Of a stretch of DNA of 38,248 nt, positions 31,658 to 38,248 are shown in pieces. The stretch is from an uncultured bacterium (GTDB lineage: Bacteria > Zixibacteria > MSB-5A5 > CAIYYT01). The DNA is taken from the NCBI GenBank assembly GCA_903903945.1, contig CAIVAP010000278.1:1-38248 (forward strand), read 5' to 3'. The number at the start of each line of letters is the position of its first letter. Within the stretch, counting starts at the first letter, position 1. The notes under the pieces are model-generated. The model was given only the letters and a program-made list of their open reading frames with translations, made no database searches and was not told the DNA's origin. Made by a program: the position numbers and the translations under genes.

Positions 31658-32989
31658 TTGCGCATCGAAAAAAACAATTGCTGGCGGAAAGCAGTCACCG
31701 ATCCGGTGCTGTTCTGCCGCGAGTTCCTGGAATTGGAACCGCATCCCGGGCAGGCAGAATGGCTCACCCATTCCACCAAGAGCCAGAACCTGCTCGTAAC
31801 CGGCAATCGCTGGGGCAAATCGACGGCGCAGGCGGCGAAGATTTTGCATCGCGCCATCTTTCGCACCCGCGACTGCCGATTCGACAATGTGTCCAGATAT
31901 CGCCTACTCAACATCTCGATTACGCAGGATCAGGCGAACATCATTTTCCATAACTGCCTGAGTCTAATCAAAGGCAAGTCACTGATCGATTTGCTTGTCG
32001 ATAAGGTAGTCTTTACGCCGTATCCGAAAATGGAATTCGGCAACGGTTCGGAGATCACGGCGCGCACTTCGCAGAATCGGGGGGAATACATTCTCGGCAA
32101 TGACTACGACTATATCAACTTCGATGAAGTCGCTTTCGAGTTGCACCCCGACTATGTTGTCAACGAGATCCTCACCATGCGTCTCGCCGATCGCAAGGGG
32201 ACGCTCGATCTTGTCTCAACTCCGCGCGGACGAAACTGGTTCTATCGGAAGTATCTTGAATTGTTGTCCAATCGCGACAGCGCCTATGTGCAATCCGGTA
32301 GATCAACCGAGAATCCTTGGCTCAGTCATGAGTATTTGGCCGCGAAGATCGAATCGCTGTCGCCGCCGCGAGTGCAACAAAATATCTATGGCATGTTCGT
32401 CGACTCGGGCAACGAAATACTGAAAGAAGAACACATCCAGCAGGCGCTCGCAGCGTCAACAGGCTTCTCCGAAAAGATACAGCATCATCGCTACATTCAT
32501 GGCTGGGACGTAGCGCGCAAAAAGACCCACACCGTTGGCATTACGCTGGATGTTACTTCCCGCCCATACCAGTTGGTGAAGATCGAGAAGTTCCAGAAGC
32601 GCGATTGGCCTGTTGTTTACGAAGCCATTCGCCAAAGGCGACGTGAATTCGGCGGCGAGACAGTCATCGACTCGACCGGTCTTGGCGATGTCGTGTTGGG
32701 AGAGCTGAAGGATATCAAAGCCGTCGGATTTATTTTTTCAGCAAAATCCAAGGCAGAACTGCTCACGAATTTACAGGCGCAGTTTGAGAGTGGCAATGTC
32801 GGCGTACCGTTAGTAGAAATAGCAAGCGACGGCGGCGATTACTGGTGTTTGACTGAAGAACTGCGGGAACTAAACTGGACAGAAAACACAGCCGCCGATG
32901 CCGTAATGGCATTAGCGCTAGCTCTGTGGCAGGCAAGGCTGATTGTCCACAAGGCGGTTACCCCCGGCTTCCGCCTTGGCGATATCTAG
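31658..32989 (+). CDS. Phage terminase large subunit
   Basis: 443 aa from TTG at 31658. AAAGGA lies eight bases upstream, and the preceding open frame consists of dispersed repeats, so the longer start at 31499 is rejected. The ATPase half has Walker A TGNRWGKST (K54) and Walker B YINFDEVAF (D156-E157). An RNase H-like nuclease domain follows with acidic residues D284 (GWDVARKKT), D338 (VIDSTGLGD) and D414 (NTAADAVMAL), matching the three-Asp active site. It cuts and pumps concatemeric DNA into proheads. No small terminase is seen. Its stop overlaps that of the convergent PEP-CTERM gene. Confidence 0.88.
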   Translation: MRIEKNNCWRKAVTDPVLFCREFLELEPHPGQAEWLTHSTKSQNLLVTGNRWGKSTAQAAKILHRAIFRTRDCRFDNVSRYRLLNISITQDQANIIFHNCLSLIKGKSLIDLLVDKVVFTPYPKMEFGNGSEITARTSQNRGEYILGNDYDYINFDEVAFELHPDYVVNEILTMRLADRKGTLDLVSTPRGRNWFYRKYLELLSNRDSAYVQSGRSTENPWLSHEYLAAKIESLSPPRVQQNIYGMFVDSGNEILKEEHIQQALAASTGFSEKIQHHRYIHGWDVARKKTHTVGITLDVTSRPYQLVKIEKFQKRDWPVVYEAIRQRRREFGGETVIDSTGLGDVVLGELKDIKAVGFIFSAKSKAELLTNLQAQFESGNVGVPLVEIASDGGDYWCLTEELRELNWTENTAADAVMALALALWQARLIVHKAVTPGFRLGDI

Positions 32990-33324
32990 TCGCGCCGCCT
33001 TAGCAGCTTGATTCCAGCCAATCCAAAACCGAGCAGAATGAGAGTTATCGGTTCGGGTACCGGCGGGCACGCGGTTTCGTCATCTGATGTGACGTCGTCA
33101 TCGTTGAAATCGTTGCCGACTTCAATATTGACATCGAACTCAGTGTTCGCAATCGTGCCGACGGAACCTTGTGACATTTGTGATTGGCCACCCGGCTTAG
33201 TCAATTGCATCTGCGGAGCTGTGAGGCCGTACGCATTGCTGTAACCAAGACAGAGAATGGCAACCACAATCGCCATTGCAATGGCGGTCAATTTGGCGAT
33301 AGCATGTATTCGTTCCAAAAGCAT
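32986..33324 (-). CDS. Small PEP-CTERM sorted protein
   Basis: 112 aa. N-terminal signal/TM (LTAIAMAIVVAILCLGYSNAYG), then a short Gln/Ser/Asp-rich body with an acidic NDFNDDDVTSDDE patch. The C-terminus is a PEP-CTERM tripartite signal: VPEP, hydrophobic ITLILLGFGLAGIKLL, then RRRD. Such proteins are cut and exported by exosortase and are usually extracellular-matrix components. GGAAGGAG sits almost touching the ATG, so the TTG two codons later may be the true start. The TAG stop shares bases with the terminase stop. It is a cellular-type gene inside a phage module; no exosortase is in the window. Confidence 0.82.
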   Translation of the reverse strand: MLLERIHAIAKLTAIAMAIVVAILCLGYSNAYGLTAPQMQLTKPGGQSQMSQGSVGTIANTEFDVNIEVGNDFNDDDVTSDDETACPPVPEPITLILLGFGLAGIKLLRRRD

Positions 33325-33429
33325 TCTCCTTCCTTAGACCACCATCAAAGCAACTGCTATGCCTACTACGTACACGAATGGTCGTATCGTAATGTGTTGT
33401 CAATAAAAAACTTAGAAAGGAGATGCGCC

Positions 33430-33585
33430 TTGGGCGGCTTGGATTTACATTGCGATTACGCAATTCTCTGCACAATAGCTGCGGTCACCGGGCTGGAAAA
33501 CGCCGGACAGGTCGAAACCCTGAAGGAAAAACGCGCTGCATACCGACGTGCCTCAATATGGGTTCCGACCTGCACAACTGGTTAG
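33430..33585 (+). CDS. Possible small hypothetical protein
   Basis: 51 codons from TTG with a strong AGAAAGGAG seven bases upstream. Residues include DYAILCTIAAVTGLENAGQ and VETLKEKRAAYRRAS, a plausible helix-forming protein with normal codon use. No family recognised. Support comes mainly from the ribosome-binding site. Confidence 0.35.
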   Translation: MGGLDLHCDYAILCTIAAVTGLENAGQVETLKEKRAAYRRASIWVPTCTTG

Positions 33586-33591
33586 AAGCGG

Positions 33592-33807
33592 TCAATCCAC
33601 TTTGGCAGGTATAATAACCAAAGTGTGTCCCGCGAACTGTAAGCGTTTTTGAATAGAATAAGCGGTTTCATTGTGAAGGATCGGCTGATACCAGCGTTCG
33701 CGCCGGAAAACAAGCCGCCCCGCGAAAAAGGTTACTTGGCGGAACTCCCGCGCGATTTCAAGGCAGAGTTTTTCAAGTTCGGCAACCACATCCGTGCCGA
33801 TAGCCAT
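33592..33807 (-). CDS. Small hypothetical protein, possibly phage-derived
   Basis: 71 aa from ATG at 33805-33807 (MAIGTDVVAELEKLCLEIAR), with a beta-rich remainder (TFFAGRLVFRRERWY, AGHTLVIIPAKVD). The frame extends 22 codons further upstream, but those fall in a GTAGGTCGAAACC repeat and read RPYHTGFRPTGL, so the inner ATG is preferred. The composition looks protein-like. It is convergent with the preceding small ORF. Function unknown. Confidence 0.45.
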   Translation of the reverse strand: MAIGTDVVAELEKLCLEIAREFRQVTFFAGRLVFRRERWYQPILHNETAYSIQKRLQFAGHTLVIIPAKVD

Positions 33808-33829
33808 GCTCGATGTAGCGGTGAGTCCC

Positions 33830-33893
33830 GTAGGTCGAAACCCCGTGTGGTACGGTCTCTGAATTCGTGGCATACCTTTATTGGGGTTTCGAC
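33830..33893. repeat. GTAGGTCGAAACC dispersed inverted repeat, copy 5
   Basis: Left GTAGGTCGAAACCCC, right GGGGTTTCGAC, 64 bases end to end. The rest of the 33808-34140 gap holds only this and copy 6. Confidence 0.75.
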
Positions 33894-34066
33894 ATTTCTA
33901 TCTTGATTGGTATTGACATGACCGCAGGACCGAGGCTATCTTCGTCACATGACCAATATTCCGAGATATTTTCATGAAGATCGGGATGGTTTTGATTCGC
34001 GAGATTGGGGATGTCACCAGGAGATCAAATTCGATGATGATTATGGAAAGTGAGACGAGGATAGAT

Positions 34067-34128
34067 GTCGAAACCCGACGAAGCGCGTTAACGGATCAGA
34101 CATTATTCCACAGGGGGTTTCGACCTAC
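34067..34128. repeat. GTAGGTCGAAACC dispersed inverted repeat, copy 6
   Basis: GTCGAAACCC...GGGTTTCGACCTAC with an internal CGACGAAGCG block shared with copy 1 (4278-4345). It lies 13 bases beyond the stop of the HD-domain gene, in the same position and orientation as copy 1 relative to the HD-GYP gene. Confidence 0.75.
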
Positions 34129-34140
34129 GGAACTACGGGA

Positions 34141-35466
34141 CTATCCAACTCTGACGATGTATTGCCAATCTGCAAGGCGTTCGTTCAGCGCATCGCATAC
34201 TCTCCTTCGCGTGTCAAGGTGGGCACGAATCTGTATCCTTGGCACTTGACCGCCCGTCAAACGAATGTCTGAGGATGCCAATGATGACTCGGCAAATCCC
34301 TCAAGATCCTGAATGTAGATTCTCCCTGCCGGGAATCTGTCCCACTTCTGCAGCTCATCACAAAGAATTGACAAATACGCTATGGGATCATTTGCTAGCC
34401 TTAGCGGCAGGAGACGACGTCCTTCAGGACGAGTCGCTATGATGTTGTGACAAGCCACCGAGTATAGGATAGGGACGATGTCGCGAGTCAGGTTTTCGGG
34501 CAAATAATCAAAGAGTCTTGGCCCACCTTGGCCGTACCTGCAAAAGTACCTCCTGTACCAATCCGGGCTTACATTCAGGGTCTCGTTTGCTAACCAATAC
34601 CAATATGAAGACCACTGTAACATGAAGAGCGCACTGGCAATGGCGTGGTCAATCTCCCCTCGCGAATGTCCGTCATACCCTGTCTCAGCAACGGAGTACG
34701 CGTATATCTCCAATCCATCCGCAGGAATAGAAGTCGCTGCCTTGAATTGCTGGAACAGCTCGAAGGCATCGACATCAAGATCCAACCGTGAAAGCCATGG
34801 AAGCTTCCTCAATTCATTCAGAATCTGGTCGGGGAAGTCGCTTCTACTATATACTGGGTCATCCCATTGAGCCTCACGTTTTAATCTTCGGATAAATGAC
34901 ATGAACTCGAGAAAGTCCTGACCACGGGAAGGATCTCGCGGCTGAAGAAGCGCTGTGAGCCGCGCCGGTTGATAGAGCCTTTCGACAAGTCTTCTTGAGG
35001 AGGGAGTTGCACTTGCTAACTCAGCGAATATATAACCGATGTCATGCAAGAGCCCTGCGAATTCCCATGGGAACAGGAAATCTGCAAGCAAATCTCCGGA
35101 CCAATGGAAACGATTTCCTACGGTGTTACGAATCTGCTCCGACATGGCATAGAGCCATATCCCAAGGAGGAATACGTATACAGAATGCGCTGAGTGATCC
35201 GTCTGTCGAGGGTAGGAGATTGTGCGCATGAGTTCCATTGTTCGTACTTCCCGGCGGAGTTCCGCAAAATCGTCCATGTCGTGGCGCAGCAGGACTATTT
35301 TGGCAAGCCCTTCTGCCGCAACAAGCCTTTGCGCGTCGTTCGTTGCATCAAAGAAACCCCTAGCCAAGTTAATGAAGCCATCGTCGAACTGATCGACGAT
35401 TCTGCGGCCTCCGGGATCGTACATCAACCAGTGGAGCAATACCCTGTTGATTCCAGTTCTCGCCAT
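34141..35466 (-). CDS. HD-domain metal-dependent hydrolase-like protein
   Basis: 441 aa. An HD-type constellation is visible: H91/H94 (QTDHSAHSVYVFLLG), H141-D142 (FAGLLHDIGYIF), a later GEIDHAIASALFMLQ and a YSVACHNI...ANDPIAYLSILCDELQKWDR helix pair in which the last Asp (NDP or CDE) could complete the site. HD domains hydrolyse phosphoester or nucleotide substrates; which one cannot be told. There is no GYP motif, so it is unlike the c-di-GMP enzyme near 5 kb. No signal peptide. It lies antisense inside the phage packaging module and could be cargo with a defence or nucleotide-signalling role; that is inference. Confidence 0.7.
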   Translation of the reverse strand: MARTGINRVLLHWLMYDPGGRRIVDQFDDGFINLARGFFDATNDAQRLVAAEGLAKIVLLRHDMDDFAELRREVRTMELMRTISYPRQTDHSAHSVYVFLLGIWLYAMSEQIRNTVGNRFHWSGDLLADFLFPWEFAGLLHDIGYIFAELASATPSSRRLVERLYQPARLTALLQPRDPSRGQDFLEFMSFIRRLKREAQWDDPVYSRSDFPDQILNELRKLPWLSRLDLDVDAFELFQQFKAATSIPADGLEIYAYSVAETGYDGHSRGEIDHAIASALFMLQWSSYWYWLANETLNVSPDWYRRYFCRYGQGGPRLFDYLPENLTRDIVPILYSVACHNIIATRPEGRRLLPLRLANDPIAYLSILCDELQKWDRFPAGRIYIQDLEGFAESSLASSDIRLTGGQVPRIQIRAHLDTRRRVCDALNERLADWQYIVRVG

Positions 35467-35643
35467 CAGAAGTCCTCCCTATATTCCGAACGAAATTCTA
35501 CCGAGGCAAAACCTAGAGCTTGGTTTCTGCCATGCTCATTGCTAATCCCGGCCAATTTCACACCTGCATCTAGCATCAACTCATAAATTGAATATACTCT
35601 ATGTCTTGCCTTTAATCAACTGTTAGAGTAGTGAAGTAGGTTG

Positions 35644-35680
35644 GGAGCCCTGCGCTCCTGACATTCCGCCGTAGGCGGAA
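35644..35680. repeat. Two small hairpins in the gap before the protease-like gene
   Basis: GGAGC-CCTGC-GCTCC (35644-35658) and TTCCGCC-GTA-GGCGGAA (35664-35680) follow each other, looking like a composite repeat. I see no gene in the 35467-35791 gap. Confidence 0.55.
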
Positions 35681-35791
35681 ACACTGTCCCTCCATACCCA
35701 ACCATCTCCCTCCCAATTGTAGTGCCATTGTAGATAAATCACGAGGTCCCCCAGTTAGTGAGAGCATGGATATCACATTTCTGGAGGAACT

Positions 35792-37579
35792 GTGGAAAAA
35801 CTGATAGGCGCCTTATCGATAACCACCGCCAGCGATACGGCGGAAGACAAACAGCAACTGATCGACGAGATCAACCGTGTGGCGCAACCACCGCAGCCGG
35901 TTACAGTTGACGCCGTCTATATCGGTCTGCTGCATGCGGCATCCAATGAAATCAACCTTCAGGGGGGCTGTTTCGAAGCTGCCGAGTTGACGCAGCTGTC
36001 ACAGCTTATCGTCGATGCGCCGGTAATGGTGGGGCATCAGAAGCAGGAACTGCCGATCGGGCGCGTGTTTAGGGGCGAAGTCGTCCACCGCGATGGAGTC
36101 CCTTGGTTGCAGGCATACTTCTACTGGCACCGCGATCAACGTGATGCTGACGCGCTTAAGGCCGGCATCGACGCCGGCATTTATAAGGAATGTTCCCTCG
36201 GGTTTCTTTACGGTAAGCCGGAGTGCAACATCTGTCGCGAAGACATGCGGCACTGCCGGCACCGCCCCAACGAAGTCGTGCGGCTTGGTAGTCGGGACGT
36301 GCGGGCGTTCTACTACTACAAGCAGATCGAGAAAGTGCTGGAGGTATCGCTTGTCTATCGCGGCGCCGTGTCGGGCACACGTGTCAGCACGCTTGCCGTC
36401 GACACCGGCGAATCCGCCACCGGCGATCCCTTCTGGCGTTCGCATGCCGAAGTTGCTTTCGATCTTGCGCAAATCAAAACACCACTAGCTGAGGTGCTGA
36501 TTGAACCGTTGTATCACGGCATCTGGCTCGATATCAGATTCGACGGTGGCAAGTTCACGGCAACCACGCCTGACGGTGCAGTTTATCACCACCCGATCCT
36601 CGACGAACTTTCCCAATGCACCGATGCCACCGATTTCCGGCTGGTCGCCCAACTGCTTCCCGTCAAAGGCGCGAGTCGTTTGCCGCTGGAGACTCTGCGA
36701 CGCACACAGGATGGAAGAAGACTCCCGCGCTGTCGCTTGAGTCTGATCGACGTGCTACGTTTTGATGGTGTCGATCTGCAGCATACTCCGCTTGCCGAAC
36801 GCAAGGCGATTCTGACAAAACGATTTTCACGTACAAACGCGATTGTACATATACCGCACTGCCGCTGCCGATTTGTCGATTTGCAGGAGAAGGCTTACCA
36901 CAAAGGTTGCGGTGAAGGTCTGCGGATCATTGACCTCTCAAGCGAGCAAGACAACCCTGTCTTTGAGATTCGCCACAAGCAACAGGTGCGCGGTAGAGTT
37001 GAAGTCGAGCCTCAGGCCGATGGCGGCAGTGTTTTCAGCATCATTTTCGACGACGCCAGTGCCGGATCGCAGTTCCGACTGATTGGAGCCAACGGTCTGA
37101 GCGCAGGCGACATGGTCTGGGTGCAACCGGACGAGCAACATGCAAATCGGTTCCGATACATTGACACTTGTTTGGGCGATAGCGCTACTGACTCCGCCTC
37201 CGTCGTGGCCACGTTGCTGTCTTCCAAGACCGCACAAACCTTTCGACTTCTGGTCGACAGTCACGGTGACTACTGGTTGGAGTTGCGTCATTCCCTCGGC
37301 TTCAAAAACGCCGCGATACGCGGTGGCAATCCAACGATGATTGCGGGCACTCGCCGACTCGCCTGCGAACTGGTCGATTTGCACAATCCAACCAACCGTC
37401 CTTACGGCAAGGTAGCCCTGATTGATTGCGGGAAGATCGTCGCGTTGCGCGAAACGCCGACCGGACGCACTTTGCTGTCATTGACGGGTGCAGCGTTGCA
37501 GGGGAACTACGTCATCGAACCGATCCGATTCGGGACGAAGATAGCCTGGCTATTTGGCAAGACCAGAAAGAGCGAATGA
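35792..37579 (+). CDS. Phage prohead-protease-like protein with C-terminal extension
   Basis: 595 aa from GTG (GGAGGA RBS). The N-terminal ~200 residues resemble prohead proteases: APVMVGHQKQELPIGRV with H82 and GIYKECSLGFLYG with S135, a His-Ser pair as in HK97-type maturation proteases, then LEVSLVYRGAVSGT. Between them is a CxxC-x6-C-x-H cluster (C145, C148, C155, H157), a possible zinc knuckle. Residues ~225-595 form a long beta-rich extension I do not recognise, with ligase-like wording (GLRIIDLSSEQDNPVFEIRHK). Position downstream of portal and terminase supports a capsid-morphogenesis role. A small membrane-protein gene starts one base after the stop. Confidence 0.65.
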   Translation: MEKLIGALSITTASDTAEDKQQLIDEINRVAQPPQPVTVDAVYIGLLHAASNEINLQGGCFEAAELTQLSQLIVDAPVMVGHQKQELPIGRVFRGEVVHRDGVPWLQAYFYWHRDQRDADALKAGIDAGIYKECSLGFLYGKPECNICREDMRHCRHRPNEVVRLGSRDVRAFYYYKQIEKVLEVSLVYRGAVSGTRVSTLAVDTGESATGDPFWRSHAEVAFDLAQIKTPLAEVLIEPLYHGIWLDIRFDGGKFTATTPDGAVYHHPILDELSQCTDATDFRLVAQLLPVKGASRLPLETLRRTQDGRRLPRCRLSLIDVLRFDGVDLQHTPLAERKAILTKRFSRTNAIVHIPHCRCRFVDLQEKAYHKGCGEGLRIIDLSSEQDNPVFEIRHKQQVRGRVEVEPQADGGSVFSIIFDDASAGSQFRLIGANGLSAGDMVWVQPDEQHANRFRYIDTCLGDSATDSASVVATLLSSKTAQTFRLLVDSHGDYWLELRHSLGFKNAAIRGGNPTMIAGTRRLACELVDLHNPTNRPYGKVALIDCGKIVALRETPTGRTLLSLTGAALQGNYVIEPIRFGTKIAWLFGKTRKSE

Positions 37580-37580
37580 C

Positions 37581-37892
37581 ATGAGTGAGGCAAGCAACAC
37601 CAACGGCAGAAGCGAGCTTTTCCGCAAAGAGGGGCTGCTGCGATTTCTACTGGGATTGATTGTGACCGTGGCGGGAATTGTCACCGCCTACCATGCCACG
37701 ATCTATGGTCTCAAGGCGGACATTGCCGCCAAGGCCGATGTCGCGATCGTATCGACGATCGACAATCGCTTGATTCACATTGAGGCAATCCTCACTGAGC
37801 GGGTTGCCACCAAAGCCGAGTTGCAGCAGGTGCGCGATGAATTGCATCGGCAGCTACTCACCATTGAAGCAAAACTACAAATGCTACCCTGA
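37581..37892 (+). CDS. Small single-pass membrane protein with coiled coil
   Basis: 103 aa from ATG one base after the preceding TGA (translational coupling). One transmembrane helix (LLRFLLGLIVTVAGIVTAY) is followed by a helical, coiled-coil-like tail (RLIHIEAILTERVATKAELQ). The size, topology and phage context resemble holin-like or accessory phage membrane proteins, but nothing diagnostic is present. Confidence 0.65.
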   Translation: MSEASNTNGRSELFRKEGLLRFLLGLIVTVAGIVTAYHATIYGLKADIAAKADVAIVSTIDNRLIHIEAILTERVATKAELQQVRDELHRQLLTIEAKLQMLP

Positions 37893-37903
37893 TGGGAGGA
37901 ATC

Positions 37904-38248
37904 ATGGATTACACGAAGCTATTTGAATCTCTGGCGCATACCGCCGAGCAACTCAAGCAAATGCGCATCGAAGAAATTGATTTTGCACAACTGGCCACCG
38001 AACTGGAAAGCGTTGTCGCCGCTCTGCAATCATTGCAGGCAAGTGCCGCCATCGCCGATCAGTTGCTGCAACTGTTCAAGGACGAACTCTGTCACAAGTC
38101 GCGCGCGGTGGCGAAGCTCACCGGCGGTTCAAGTGAATTGGTTGCACGGCTGATCAATGCCGACACGACCGATCTCGCCGACCTGCAGCGCATCAAGCAT
38201 GACATCGAAACCGAATTCGACCGAGTCTTCTCCCGCAAGCTTACAGAG
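37904..38248 (+). CDS. Helical phage-module protein, 3' truncated by the window
   Basis: 115 codons from ATG preceded by GGGAGGA, open to the window end. Almost entirely helix-forming (LFESLAHTAEQLKQMRIEE, FAQLATELESVVAALQSLQ, ADQLLQLFKDELCHKSRAV), so coiled coil is likely. It follows the small membrane protein by 11 bases and is probably in the same operon. Family unknown; a scaffold or structural accessory protein is possible. Confidence 0.7.
   Translation, partial: MDYTKLFESLAHTAEQLKQMRIEEIDFAQLATELESVVAALQSLQASAAIADQLLQLFKDELCHKSRAVAKLTGGSSELVARLINADTTDLADLQRIKHDIETEFDRVFSRKLTE

Noticed and set aside
33184..33429. N-terminal part of a 133-codon plus-strand ORF
   Set aside because: It lies antisense to the PEP-CTERM gene start; only the part from the TTG at 33430 with its own RBS is kept as a low-confidence gene.

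Overview
The window looks like a chromosomal segment of an uncultured, Gram-negative, anaerobic or microaerobic bacterium, most likely candidate phylum Zixibacteria or a relative in the FCB group. This is an inference from gene style: secreted proteins ending in type I dockerin-like repeats (DAVFLIAYIFAGG), a FlgD-like C-terminal sorting module, a seven-unit SBBP propeller, a 1,215-aa pyruvate:ferredoxin oxidoreductase, hydrogenase-maturation genes, and a high density of short palindromic intergenic repeats. TGA is an ordinary stop here (rpsU, dcd, the yqeY-like gene and the portal gene all end in it).

Layout. 1-7 kb: end of an unknown gene, a secreted FlgD-like protein (-), hypA-hypB, an NtrC-type sigma-54 activator, an HD-GYP phosphodiesterase (-), trxB (-) and a cobO-type corrinoid adenosyltransferase (-). 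7.2-12.3 kb: a control region holding an exact Rex-type palindrome, then Rrf2 regulator - dCTP deaminase-like protein - nifJ. 12.4-16.7 kb: a membrane-anchored STAND ATPase with TPR-like repeats, tRNA-Thr(TGT) and a PaaK/CapK-like adenylate-forming protein. 16.7-21.2 kb: a ~320-bp segment (dockerin-gene 3' end, terminator, rpsU promoter, rpsU start) is present twice. Between the copies lie a small secreted protein, an outer-membrane beta-barrel, and a secreted thioredoxin-like/PKD/dockerin protein whose reading frame contains one in-frame TGA. The intact rpsU and yqeY-like genes follow. 21.3-25.9 kb: a broken TIR gene, then a 1,461-aa TIR-CHAT-STAND-TPR protein. 26-29.4 kb: cvpA (-) and the SBBP propeller/dockerin protein. 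30-38.2 kb: a tailed-phage packaging module (portal, large terminase, prohead-protease-like protein, small membrane protein, partial coiled-coil protein), interrupted between terminase and protease by a PEP-CTERM protein, small ORFs and an HD-domain protein.

Highest-value observations: (1) the gene at 18903-20282 is best read as a selenoprotein, with UGA at the first position of a UxxC thioredoxin motif, a cis-Pro VPT motif 49 residues later, and a small hairpin with loop GGUCG starting 15 nt after the UGA. (2) The TIR-CHAT-STAND-TPR fusion carries two possible effector domains in one chain, with a second STAND-TPR protein 6.5 kb upstream. (3) The duplicated rpsU control cassette brackets the secreted-protein genes. 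(4) An exact Rex-type operator lies upstream of rrf2-dcd-nifJ. (5) A palindromic repeat is carried in frame inside a coding sequence. No selenocysteine machinery, integrase, attachment site, CRISPR array or rRNA is visible in the window.
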